In this document: positions 1-8,622 of the stretch, piece by piece | Numbering within the stretch: the first letter of the stretch is position 1 | Layout: each line of letters begins with the position of its first letter | NCBI GenBank assembly: GCA_946537885.1 | Contig: CAMNGC010000011.1 | Span: 1-64,000, forward strand | Direction of reading: 5' to 3' | DNA from: an uncultured Clostridia bacterium | GTDB lineage: Bacteria > Bacillota > Clostridia > Saccharofermentanales > Saccharofermentanaceae | DNA length: 64,000 nucleotides | Position numbers and translations under genes: made by a program | Notes under the pieces: model-generated | Told to the model about the DNA's origin: nothing | Database searches by the model: none | Seen by the model: the letters and a program-made list of their open reading frames with translations, nothing else

Positions 1-72
1 TTTCAGTGGCACAACACCGACCGACGCAACTGGCTCTAGAAGAGCGACGTATTCAGAGAAAGAGGAATGCAT

Positions 73-141
73 ATGAAAAGAAAAATAATCTCGATGACTA
101 TTATAGCGGCTATACCGGCAGTGGGTTTAATGTTAAACTAA
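73..141 (+). CDS. possible 22-residue hydrophobic leader peptide
   Basis: A 22-codon reading frame starts at ATG 73, seven bases after an AGAGGA ribosome-binding-like sequence, and ends at TAA 139-141. The peptide has a basic start (MKRK) and a hydrophobic core, like a bare signal peptide or a small membrane peptide. It lies 46 bp upstream of a lipoprotein gene. The same frame upstream is open from the window edge to a TAG at 37-39, which may be the tail of a preceding gene cut by the window. The peptide could equally be chance. Confidence 0.25.
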   Translation: MKRKIISMTIIAAIPAVGLMLN

Positions 142-187
142 GGGCGGAAAGCAATTATACCGCAACAGGTAATACAGTAGGTGTTAA

Positions 188-1090
188 ATGGAATCTCGGA
201 TACGTATCAGCCTTGCCCTGATTATTTTGGTAGCAGTTGCATCTTCAGCATGCTCACGCAGCAGTAAGTCTGATCAGGTCTCTTCATCAATTGAAGCAGG
301 TACTTCTCTATCTGAATCAACGACTGATCATACTAATGAAATATCCGACAATACTGAGGTCGCAGGCAGTGATGTCTGCGCCCCCGGTGTGCCGGATAAA
401 CCGATTGATCAACAGCTTGAGGATAATAGTTATTATCGAGTCAGGTTTTATATAGACAGAGACTTCTATTATCAGGATACATATGGGATCACGGCATTAG
501 TAGGCGTGACAGAATATTCTTCTGATAATCTGCGGTACTACTCAAGTGATGAAGTATTTGCATACAATGTCGGTGATATTCTTGATATCGATGAGGATGT
601 TAAGATCGAGATATCATCTATGGAAGTAAAGAGTGATTGTTTCATTCGCGACACATACTACGGACCGGATCAGGAGTTCATAAGGATCTCGGATGATTAT
701 ATTTTTATAAGACCTGTGAATGACGGAAGTGATCTGTGGTATGACATAAAGGATTACTGGTTATTGGCAAGACTTAGTTCTAATGGGAACTATGATTATC
801 TTAACGATTACATCGGAAATGCTTTGATAACGATCAGTCCTGATTGTGTGATCATTTCCGGGAATGATCATCTGAATTGGGAATACTCCGGGAGAGCATC
901 TGATCCGTATGGAACTCCTGTCGGTTATATTGTCTCATTTGATGAGTTCATAGACTTCGTAATGAGTTATATGGATTCTTACAATTCCCCGGTCTGTTTT
1001 GAGGCCAGTATCCGGATATCTGACAATAAGGTTGTTTCCATCAGTATCAGGGATGGTGATGTAATATGTTTTCCCGAAGATCATTCATAA
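188..1090 (+). CDS. hypothetical lipoprotein
   Basis: A 300-residue predicted lipoprotein of unknown function. The N terminus is a classical lipoprotein signal: hydrophobic residues 8-18, then a lipobox ending A-S-S-A-Cys22, so the mature protein should be lipid-anchored on the outer face of the membrane. A Ser/Thr/Glu-rich linker covers about residues 23-50, and the rest is acidic and rich in Tyr and Asp. An in-frame TAA lies immediately before ATG 188, so the protein cannot start earlier. The ribosome site is weak (AGGT at 179-182). The 3' end overlaps the next lipoprotein gene by 25 bp, so the two are probably co-translated and may act together. No family was recognised. Confidence 0.75.
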   Translation: MESRIRISLALIILVAVASSACSRSSKSDQVSSSIEAGTSLSESTTDHTNEISDNTEVAGSDVCAPGVPDKPIDQQLEDNSYYRVRFYIDRDFYYQDTYGITALVGVTEYSSDNLRYYSSDEVFAYNVGDILDIDEDVKIEISSMEVKSDCFIRDTYYGPDQEFIRISDDYIFIRPVNDGSDLWYDIKDYWLLARLSSNGNYDYLNDYIGNALITISPDCVIISGNDHLNWEYSGRASDPYGTPVGYIVSFDEFIDFVMSYMDSYNSPVCFEASIRISDNKVVSISIRDGDVICFPEDHS

Positions 1091-3261
1091 GAATTCTGTT
1101 AAGTACATTGCTGCTGATGGCAGTGACAGCTTTGACATCCTGCAGCAATGAGTCCGGGGCGCGTAAATACGATATTGACTCAAGGTATTATACTGCCGAC
1201 ATATATACTATTGATGAACGAACTGATTATACCTGGATCTATAAACAAAAAGGTAAGGCAGTGCTTATAACCGGTCAATTGTCCGATGATAATACAGATT
1301 GTGCATATTATCGTTATGAATTATCTGATGGTACACTGTTCGACAGAACACTTTTAGATGTAGATAATGCAAGTTGTTTCTGCGGAGTGGGAGATGACAG
1401 GACTGCCTGCTACTGTGAAGGTGCCGGGTTCATTCTTTTTGATCATGATGGTAACAGGATCAGATCTGAGGACAGACCTGCTTCAGGACTGTCTCCCAGA
1501 CACGATATCGAATCAGCCGGTGACGGTTTTGTAGTCATCAATTCTCAGGAAGCTGTACTTTACGATCGTGAAGGTGTTGTAAAGGGACAGATAGTATTTG
1601 ATAATATCGGTTTCCCGAGTGAAGAGATCTGTTACTTCGAACAGGAAGACAGAAGGATACTGTCTGTAGAATCACAATTTGCAACAACAGCTTTCTATGA
1701 ACTTGATTTTGATGAAGGGACATATACGTTTATTGCCGATAATACTGCTTTCGGATTGGAAGATAATGATACTGTTTATAGATATGGCGGATTCTCCTAT
1801 GATCAGTTTAACGGTCTAATAAGTAAACTGAGTTTTGATGAAATTGAATGCGTGCCTGTGGCTCGTATCGAGAATCTTATAATGCCTCCTCCTCTGGAAA
1901 AGACATCTTACAATCTGTATATGTATTTCTTAGACGAGGATACTTTCGCTACGATCTACAGATATGATACAGATAAGACGGATGTCATACTTGTTTCTCT
2001 AGATAATGATTCTTCTTATGAAGCAAGAACACAGCTTGTTATCAAGGGGAGCGGAGCGACGCTCAGTCCTGAACTTGTTTATGCGGCATACCGATTCAAC
2101 ACCAAACAGGATACATATCTCGTTAAGGTTGAAGATTTTGGCGATGAATATAGTTACAATAATGCAATTGAGGCACAACAGGCAAAACTTCAATTGATCG
2201 CCGATTTTCAAAACGGAGATGTTCCGGATATGTTTTACGGAAATGATTTTGATTACGATTATTGTGGACGAAGCGGTATGGTCAGAGACATGCTTCCTCT
2301 GATCGATCAGGAGGTTTTCGAGCAGCTCTCGGAGGGGATCCGTGAATTGATGATAAGTGACGGACACTGTTATAAGGTCTTCTCGGGATATACTCTGTTC
2401 GGGTATATAGGAGCGAGTTCCCAGTATCCTGAAGGTTCTTACAGTATCTATGATCTTCCGCCTCTTGAAGATGGACAGAGAAGGATATGTAACACATATG
2501 CTCACGATTTAGCAGATTTTATGATCAGGTATTCTGTCATGAACGATAACACCGGAAGTGCGATGCTTGACAGAGAAAACATGGAACAGATAGTACGGTT
2601 CAGCATCGAGAACGGGATAGGGCCAGATGATATGTCAGATGTTACTGACGGATTTCTTGACGGTGAAGACTCACTCTCCCTGCAGTTTATTGCTAATGAT
2701 ATACGTAATTATCTGAGCATAAACCGTGAGACAGAAGATCGTGTGTGTTTTGTTGGGTTCCCTGCTATTGATGGTTCGATCAAAGCGGTTAATCCGACGG
2801 GTCTGGTCGCTATATCATCCGGTACCGAATACCCTCAGGCTTGTGCTGAATTTGTCAGTATACTCCTGTCAGATGAAGTTCAAAGGCTTAATTACAATAA
2901 CGGAAGCATACCGGTAAACGGAAGGATCCTGGATGAATATATCGAATATATGATATCACCTGAAACGATCCCGGCCGATGAACTGACATATCTGGCTATG
3001 GCAACAACTGTCAGGGGACAGATCGATGAGAACGGACATCTGACAGAGCGGGAGGTGTTTATCGAAGTATCGCCTGAAGATGCAGCCGGATACATGACAA
3101 TGGTTACCGATGTCAATACTCTTATAACGCTCGACTGGGGAATCTATAACATAATATGTGAAGAAATAGATGCCTACTATACTTCAGGAAGGTCAGTGGA
3201 GATGATCACAGATTCACTCTGTTCGAGGCTTGAACTGTATATTCAGGAGAACTACGGTTAA
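1066..3261 (+). CDS. lipoprotein with C-terminal solute-binding-protein-like domain
   Basis: A 731-residue predicted lipoprotein. Residues 1-26 form a signal with the lipobox L-T-S-Cys26. The first half, to about residue 330, is a run of short beta-rich segments that read like a propeller or sensor domain. From about residue 340 the sequence resembles family 1 extracellular solute-binding proteins: QAKLQLIADFQNGDVPDMF, a later GFPAIDG stretch, and an LVAISSG...PQACAEFVSILLS segment typical of the C-terminal lobe. No ABC permease is next to it in the window, so its substrate and whether it serves transport or sensing are unknown. It overlaps the preceding lipoprotein gene by 25 bp. Confidence 0.72.
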   Translation: MFSRRSFIRILLSTLLLMAVTALTSCSNESGARKYDIDSRYYTADIYTIDERTDYTWIYKQKGKAVLITGQLSDDNTDCAYYRYELSDGTLFDRTLLDVDNASCFCGVGDDRTACYCEGAGFILFDHDGNRIRSEDRPASGLSPRHDIESAGDGFVVINSQEAVLYDREGVVKGQIVFDNIGFPSEEICYFEQEDRRILSVESQFATTAFYELDFDEGTYTFIADNTAFGLEDNDTVYRYGGFSYDQFNGLISKLSFDEIECVPVARIENLIMPPPLEKTSYNLYMYFLDEDTFATIYRYDTDKTDVILVSLDNDSSYEARTQLVIKGSGATLSPELVYAAYRFNTKQDTYLVKVEDFGDEYSYNNAIEAQQAKLQLIADFQNGDVPDMFYGNDFDYDYCGRSGMVRDMLPLIDQEVFEQLSEGIRELMISDGHCYKVFSGYTLFGYIGASSQYPEGSYSIYDLPPLEDGQRRICNTYAHDLADFMIRYSVMNDNTGSAMLDRENMEQIVRFSIENGIGPDDMSDVTDGFLDGEDSLSLQFIANDIRNYLSINRETEDRVCFVGFPAIDGSIKAVNPTGLVAISSGTEYPQACAEFVSILLSDEVQRLNYNNGSIPVNGRILDEYIEYMISPETIPADELTYLAMATTVRGQIDENGHLTEREVFIEVSPEDAAGYMTMVTDVNTLITLDWGIYNIICEEIDAYYTSGRSVEMITDSLCSRLELYIQENYG

Positions 3262-3329
3262 CCTGTCATTACGCGCCGCGTTGTGTAATAATACGGGGGT
3301 AAGACTGATCGTGGAGCAAAATAACCGAT

Positions 3330-3779
3330 ATGAGATTCGTAATACAGGTAGTAGATGAGTCATCCGTAAGAGTTAACGGTGAGACTGTCGGAAGCATAGG
3401 GAAGGGCTTTATGGTCCTTATCGGAGTCGGCAGGGACGATAACGAGCAGATCGCCGATAAGATGATCAAGAAGATGATCGGTCTGAGGATCTTTAAGGAT
3501 GAGAACGGTAAGACTAATCTGTCGCTTTCAGATGTGGGAGGAGAGTTGCTCTTGATCTCCCAGTTTACGCTCTATGCTGACTGCAGGCACGGGAACCGTC
3601 CTAATTTCCTTAATGCAGGCGCGCCGGATCAGGCAGAGAGGCTTTATAAATATGTTATCGAGCAGTGCAGGAAGTCTGTGCCGGTTGTGCAGACGGGTGT
3701 TTTCGGTGAGCATATGGAAGTCAGCCTTGTAAACAACGGCCCCTTTACGATCCTGCTGGACTCTGAAGATATGAAATAA
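3330..3779 (+). CDS. dtd: D-aminoacyl-tRNA deacylase (Dtd)
   Basis: A 149-residue cytoplasmic enzyme that hydrolyses D-amino acids, and glycine mischarged on tRNA-Ala, from tRNA. Two family hallmarks are visible: SQFTLYAD near residue 77, whose Thr is in the active site, and the C-terminal NNGPFT, the cross-subunit proline motif (consensus N-x-GP-x-T). The length matches the usual 145-150 residues. A GGAG lies 13 bp before ATG 3330. It is followed by pepT after about 140 bp. Identification is firm. Confidence 0.95.
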   Translation: MRFVIQVVDESSVRVNGETVGSIGKGFMVLIGVGRDDNEQIADKMIKKMIGLRIFKDENGKTNLSLSDVGGELLLISQFTLYADCRHGNRPNFLNAGAPDQAERLYKYVIEQCRKSVPVVQTGVFGEHMEVSLVNNGPFTILLDSEDMK

Positions 3780-3920
3780 AAGTAACATTTCGTCAATTGC
3801 TTTGACCGACCTATAACTGAGTTTTATAATATTCTCGCATTGAGTTCGATTTTGAATAAGGCTCGCCGGGTGGGAGATTTTCGCTTGGCGTCCGTCTTCG
3901 GAAGGAGACAGAAGACGAAG

Positions 3921-5201
3921 ATGAACAGCAGCAGACTGATAGAGGAAGAAGACGTTATACGTCGATTTATAAGATACGCCAAGATAGATACGGCATCTTC
4001 GGAGGATAGCGGTACACATCCCTCAACCGAGAAGCAAAAAGATCTCGGCAGACTACTTGTAGGAGAATTAGAAGAGATCGGAGCAGCAGATATCTTTTAC
4101 GATGAGGAGCATAACTATGTATATGCGTCGATCCCTGCGATGGATAAACTGAGCGAGAGACCGGTTATAGGCCTGATCTCTCATATGGATACATCTCCGG
4201 AAGCACCAGGGCATGATGTTGTTCCTGTTTTTACATATAACTATGACGGAGGAGATATCGAACTTGGCAACGACGGTATGATCTTAAGTCCCGTAAGGTT
4301 TCCTGAGCTTGCGAATTATATTGGCAGGACCATAATACATACAGACGGTAATTCTCTTCTCGGCGCGGACGATAAGGCAGGGATTGCCGAGATCATGTCT
4401 CTGGCAAAGCTTTTGTGTGAAGATTGCAGGAAGGATGATCCTCGCTATATTCACGGCAAGATAGCTATTGCATTTACTTCGGATGAGGAGATCGGTGAGG
4501 GTGTTGAATTCTTTGATCTTGAACGCTTTGGTGCCGATTATGCCTATACTGTCGACGGCAGTGGAGAAGGCGGCTTGGAGTACGAGAACTTTAATGCTGC
4601 ATCCGCTAAGATCCTGATAAAGGGTGTCAGTGTTCATCCCGGAGATGCCAAGGGAAAGATGATAAATGCAGCTTCACTGGCTGCGCAGTTCCAAGCCGGC
4701 CTGTATCCGAATGAGAGACCGGAGAATACGGAAGGATATGAAGGCTTTTATCATTTGACTTCCATTAATGGGAATATAGAAGAAAGCGAGCTGCACTATA
4801 TCATCAGGGATCATGATAAAGAACTCTTTGAACAGCGTAAGAAGCTGATCACAGCGCGTGCCGATGAGTTCAATTGCCGGTATGGCGAAGGGACAGTAAC
4901 TATTGAGATCAAGGATCAGTATTACAATATGAAAGAAGTCATCGATCCGGACAATATGTTCCTTATTGACAAGGCTTCGCAAGCCATGCGTGATAACGGT
5001 ATCACTCCGGTCATTAGCCCGATAAGAGGCGGAACGGACGGCGCTATGTTGTCGTTTAAAGGCTTGCCCTGTCCTAATCTTTATACCGGAGGTCATAACT
5101 ATCACGGGCGCTATGAATATTGTGTAGCCGAGGTCATGGTGGATATGGTCAAAGTCCTTGCAGATCTGATCTGCTCTCTCGGGGCTGATAACAGGAGTTA
5201 G
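3921..5201 (+). CDS. pepT: peptidase T (aminotripeptidase)
   Basis: A 426-residue M20-family dizinc peptidase that removes the N-terminal residue of tripeptides in the cytoplasm. Visible metal and catalytic motifs are SHMDTSPE (first His and Asp), GADDKAG (bridging Asp), TSDEEIGEG (catalytic and metal Glu pair), DGSGEGG, and RGGTDGA followed by TGGHNYHGRYEY (last His ligand). The frame is open upstream to a TTG at 3840. The start is placed at ATG 3921 because GAAGGAG lies at 3901-3907 and family homology begins there. Five bases separate its end from the PHP gene, so the two are probably co-transcribed. Confidence 0.93.
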   Translation: MNSSRLIEEEDVIRRFIRYAKIDTASSEDSGTHPSTEKQKDLGRLLVGELEEIGAADIFYDEEHNYVYASIPAMDKLSERPVIGLISHMDTSPEAPGHDVVPVFTYNYDGGDIELGNDGMILSPVRFPELANYIGRTIIHTDGNSLLGADDKAGIAEIMSLAKLLCEDCRKDDPRYIHGKIAIAFTSDEEIGEGVEFFDLERFGADYAYTVDGSGEGGLEYENFNAASAKILIKGVSVHPGDAKGKMINAASLAAQFQAGLYPNERPENTEGYEGFYHLTSINGNIEESELHYIIRDHDKELFEQRKKLITARADEFNCRYGEGTVTIEIKDQYYNMKEVIDPDNMFLIDKASQAMRDNGITPVISPIRGGTDGAMLSFKGLPCPNLYTGGHNYHGRYEYCVAEVMVDMVKVLADLICSLGADNRS

Positions 5202-5205
5202 GTCC

Positions 5206-5886
5206 ATGGGATTTTTACTTGAGACCCATATGCATACAAAGGAAGCCAGTGCCTGCGCGACTCTTGATGCTGCATCTCAGGTCCGTCAGTATAAGGCTGC
5301 CGGTTACGACGGTATTATCGTGACGGATCATTTTGTTAACGGTAACAGCAGAGTTGATAGAAGCTTAGCTTGGGAAGAACAGATGAGAGAGCAGTTCAAA
5401 GGTTATCGAAAAGCATGTGAAGAGGGCGAGCGGATTGGACTGAAAGTTTTCTGCGGAAGCGAGTATGCTTATTATGGTACGGAATTTATTGTGATCGGGC
5501 TTGGCGAAGATTGGTTTTGCAGGCATCATGAAGTGATGGAGATGGAACCGACTGAGTTCCTGCCCTATTTCAGAGAAGCGGGAGCAGCGATCATTCAGGC
5601 GCATCCTTTTCGCAAAGCTTCCTATATCAAGGAAATAAGGCTTTATCCGGAGCTCGTGGACGCAGTCGAAGTATATAATCATTCCAACTGGACCGAATGG
5701 AACCGCAAGGCAAGAGAGTTTGCCGAGAGAACAGGCCGGCCATTCTCTTCCGGCTCAGATTGCCATCACAGAGCTACTTACGGCGGCGGGATCATCCTCG
5801 AAAAAGCGCCTGAAGACGAGGCCGATCTTATATCGATCATAAGAAGCGGATCCGGCTGGAAGATAGTAGAAGGGAAATTGCCATGA
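5206..5886 (+). CDS. PHP-domain metal-dependent phosphoesterase
   Basis: A 226-residue PHP-superfamily hydrolase. The metal-binding series is readable in order: ETHMHTKEAS (H-x-H), TDHF, the Glu of GSEYAYYG, QAHPFR, EVYNHSN, and the final GSDCHH (D-x-H), as in the histidinol-phosphatase and YciV-like branches. The substrate cannot be assigned. A nucleotide or sugar phosphate is usual for small stand-alone PHP proteins. It overlaps nagA by 4 bp (ATGA), a sign of translational coupling. Confidence 0.85.
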   Translation: MGFLLETHMHTKEASACATLDAASQVRQYKAAGYDGIIVTDHFVNGNSRVDRSLAWEEQMREQFKGYRKACEEGERIGLKVFCGSEYAYYGTEFIVIGLGEDWFCRHHEVMEMEPTEFLPYFREAGAAIIQAHPFRKASYIKEIRLYPELVDAVEVYNHSNWTEWNRKAREFAERTGRPFSSGSDCHHRATYGGGIILEKAPEDEADLISIIRSGSGWKIVEGKLP

Positions 5887-7046
5887 TCATCAGGAATGCG
5901 AAGATAATCAATCCCGGAAGGGAAATAGATACAAGGGATATAATTGTAGATGATGAGACCGGCCTTATCTGTTCGGAGGATAAAGGCGGAGATGTTACGG
6001 ATGCCGAGGGGCTGTTTTGTTGCCCCGGTTTTATCGATACTCATATACACGGATCTTTTGGTTCTGATACATCAGACGGTTCGCCCGAAGCGATACGAAC
6101 AATGGCTTCCCGCCTTCCGGAATTCGGTGTAGCCGCTTTTTGTCCTACGACTATGACCACGGGCATTGATGTGATAAGGAAAGCTTTTGAGGCGACATCG
6201 GAGGTGGCGGATTCTCAGAATAGGGGCGAAGCGCAGATCTTGGGAATACACCTTGAAGGGCCTTTCATGAGTCCTGAAATGGCAGGCGTTCAGAATGCCG
6301 ACTGTTGTATACCGCCAAGTAGGGCTATGGCGATCGTTGATGCCCTTGAGGCTGATTTCCCGGGGCTTATGAAGATAATCGATCTGGCTCCGGAGCTGGA
6401 TGGAGGGATGGAGTTTATCCGTAAAGCAAGTGGTCGTTATGTTGTTTCCCTGGCTCACAGCGAGGCTGATTATGAGACAGCTATGAGAGCTTTCGGAGAG
6501 GGGGCGACATCCGTTACACATATCCTTAATGCTATGAAAAGCTTCGGCAAGCGTTTTCCTGGAATTCCTGCAGCAGTCTGCGATAACGGAAAGATCTATG
6601 CCGAGATTATCTGTGACGGCTATCATATCGAGGCGCCTATGCTGAGAATGATGTTCCGCCTGATCGATCCGGATCACATGATCATAATATCCGATGCAAT
6701 GAGAGGAGCCGGTATGCCTGACGGAGTCTATAAACTGGCCGATGCCGATGTCGAGGTGAGAGGCGGCAGGACTTACTATGGCCCCGGCGGTAATCTTGCA
6801 GGCTCGGTGACCAATCTCGCGCAGGAGGCACACAGGCTTTACAGCTTCGGGATTCCAATGGATAGTATAATCCGCGCACTCACTATAAACCCTTTGAGAA
6901 GGCTCGGGATCAAGCCGGAAAAAATCGGGCTCGGATATGTCCGGCCCGGCTTCCGGGCATCTTTTAACCTTATGGACGACGAGTTCAGGTTGGTGAGTTC
7001 GTGTGTTGACGGCATTATCAGGGAGCCGAATGCCGACATCATTTAG
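5883..7046 (+). CDS. nagA: N-acetylglucosamine-6-phosphate deacetylase
   Basis: A 387-residue amidohydrolase-superfamily enzyme that converts GlcNAc-6-phosphate to glucosamine-6-phosphate and acetate. Motifs are FIDTHIHG after strand 1, HLEGPF (metal Glu), SLAHSEA, THILNAM and IISDAM (catalytic Asp). It overlaps the PHP gene by 4 bp. Its product feeds the same pool used by the glmM-glmS genes just downstream, which lie behind their own promoter, so amino-sugar recycling and synthesis are neighbours here. No nagB is visible in the window. Confidence 0.93.
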   Translation: MIIRNAKIINPGREIDTRDIIVDDETGLICSEDKGGDVTDAEGLFCCPGFIDTHIHGSFGSDTSDGSPEAIRTMASRLPEFGVAAFCPTTMTTGIDVIRKAFEATSEVADSQNRGEAQILGIHLEGPFMSPEMAGVQNADCCIPPSRAMAIVDALEADFPGLMKIIDLAPELDGGMEFIRKASGRYVVSLAHSEADYETAMRAFGEGATSVTHILNAMKSFGKRFPGIPAAVCDNGKIYAEIICDGYHIEAPMLRMMFRLIDPDHMIIISDAMRGAGMPDGVYKLADADVEVRGGRTYYGPGGNLAGSVTNLAQEAHRLYSFGIPMDSIIRALTINPLRRLGIKPEKIGLGYVRPGFRASFNLMDDEFRLVSSCVDGIIREPNADII

Positions 7047-7080
7047 GAAATCCATAAAACTATAGCCAAATCAGACTTTA

Positions 7081-7089
7081 TGTTATAAT
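7081..7089 (+). promoter_or_regulatory. extended -10 promoter of the cdaA-glm cluster
   Basis: TGTTATAAT gives a perfect TATAAT with a TGn extension, 30 bp before the cdaA start. No good -35 hexamer is seen at 16-18 bp, as is common for extended -10 promoters. A GGAGG at 7109-7113 follows. Confidence 0.6.
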
Positions 7090-7119
7090 AACAGTTAGAC
7101 TAAATGGCGGAGGTCCTTG

Positions 7120-8583
7120 ATGGGGACGTTTTCGATAATAGATCAGATAATTGATTTTATAACGGAACTCATTCAGAGTCTGAAGGACGGCTATCTGTTT
7201 TTCGGCAGTAAATGGGATATTATTCGCTATGGTCTTGATATCGTAATAGTTGCATTCCTTTTTTACTGGACTTTGCTGTTTATTAAGCAAACGAGAGCAT
7301 GGCAGCTGATCAAAGGTATCGTTCTGATAATGATGTTCGTTCTGATAAGCGGACTTCTCGGACTTAATATGGTCGGCTATCTTTTCAACAGATTGCTCTA
7401 TGTTTTTGCCATATTGTTCATTGTCATTTTCCAACCGGAATTAAGAAGAGGTCTCGAGACAGTAGGTATCAGGACCTTTGGTTCGGTAAAGAGCCTGCTG
7501 GCGTCGGATGAGGCTGATGATAAGACTGCGGCAGTTTCTCTTATCAATGAGATCTGTCTTGCTTGCCGGGAGATGAGCAGAACCTACACGGGAGCTCTGA
7601 TCCTTATAGAGAGAAGCACAAGGCTCGATGAGCTCTTGGAACAGGAGAATGTCGTAAGATTTGATTCGACAGTATCCAATTCAGTGCTTCAGTCCATTTT
7701 CTATAAAGGTTCCCCGATGCATGACGGCGGACTGCTTATACGTAATGGCAGGATAATAGCTGCAAGGTGTCATGTGCCTCTGGCTGTGACTATGCATACC
7801 CTTGATCGTACCGGAACAAGACACAGAGCGGCTGTAGGGGCAAGCGAGATGGGCGATACTGTTGCTGTTGCCGTGTCCGAGGAAAGGGGCAAGACTTCCA
7901 TCGCAGTTAACGGAAGGCTCTATGAGATGCATAGCAGCGAGGAGCTTGAAGCTAATCTTATGTATCTTCTCGGTCTGTCGGTTCAAAAAGAAACAAAGAA
8001 GGGCGTAAGAGGACTTCTCAGCAAGATCAAGCACAAGAATAAGAAGAACAGCAAGAGTCAGTCGCCTGCTACTGAGAATGCAACTGAGCATGTTTCTGTT
8101 ACTGAGGCTGCCGGTGAACAGGCTGTTAAGACCGAACTTATCAATAAGGAAGAGCACCGTGCCAACAGCGCTCAACGCGCCGGCTTCGGTTCACGTGCTC
8201 TTATAATGCTTGCGTCACTTCTTATGTCCATCGGTCTTTGGATGTATATTCAGATTAATACCAATCCGGTTGTATCCACGACCATAACCGTACCGATCAC
8301 ATATTCCGAGAATTCCACGCCTGACAACATGGAAGTGTCATATCCTGTTGATTCGGTAAAGCTCGAGATCGTCGGCCGTCAGGATACGATAGAAGAACTT
8401 ACTGAGAGTGATATAATAGCAAGAATCGATTATTCGGGAGTCAGCAATGTTGGCGTTGCTGAGCTGCCTGTTATAGTCAGCTCGGCCCAGAAGAATATCT
8501 ATTTCCGAGTTGAACGGCAGATTCCCGAGACGGTATCCGTAACTGTTTATGCGGCCGATGCGGAGGGCGCAGATGCACAGTGA
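7120..8583 (+). CDS. cdaA: CdaA diadenylate cyclase fused to a CdaR-like YbbR domain
   Basis: A 487-residue membrane protein that should make cyclic-di-AMP from two ATP. Residues about 35-105 hold three hydrophobic segments, then the DAC domain follows with MHDGG (DGG at 202-204) and GTRHR (232-236), the nucleotide-binding signatures. After a charged, Lys-rich linker (about 290-355), a second membrane segment (about 358-378) leads to an extracellular domain like the YbbR domains of CdaR. In most Firmicutes CdaA and CdaR are separate proteins and CdaR carries several YbbR domains. Here one polypeptide appears to hold the cyclase and a single YbbR domain. The start is ATG 7120, six bases after GGAGG, rather than the TTG one codon earlier. 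glmM and glmS follow, the conserved partner cluster. Confidence 0.9.
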   Translation: MGTFSIIDQIIDFITELIQSLKDGYLFFGSKWDIIRYGLDIVIVAFLFYWTLLFIKQTRAWQLIKGIVLIMMFVLISGLLGLNMVGYLFNRLLYVFAILFIVIFQPELRRGLETVGIRTFGSVKSLLASDEADDKTAAVSLINEICLACREMSRTYTGALILIERSTRLDELLEQENVVRFDSTVSNSVLQSIFYKGSPMHDGGLLIRNGRIIAARCHVPLAVTMHTLDRTGTRHRAAVGASEMGDTVAVAVSEERGKTSIAVNGRLYEMHSSEELEANLMYLLGLSVQKETKKGVRGLLSKIKHKNKKNSKSQSPATENATEHVSVTEAAGEQAVKTELINKEEHRANSAQRAGFGSRALIMLASLLMSIGLWMYIQINTNPVVSTTITVPITYSENSTPDNMEVSYPVDSVKLEIVGRQDTIEELTESDIIARIDYSGVSNVGVAELPVIVSSAQKNIYFRVERQIPETVSVTVYAADAEGADAQ

Positions 8584-8622
8584 TGGGGGATATCATATTT
8601 ATGATCCTGTTGGAGGAATTTA

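Noticed and set aside
6..221. 71-codon frame at the window start
   Set aside because: It has no ribosome site, overlaps the better-supported small frame at 73 and the lipoprotein start at 188, and shows no family match.
6072..7055. Antisense frame of 327 codons opposite nagA
   Set aside because: nagA motifs are complete on the plus strand, and the antisense product has no family resemblance.
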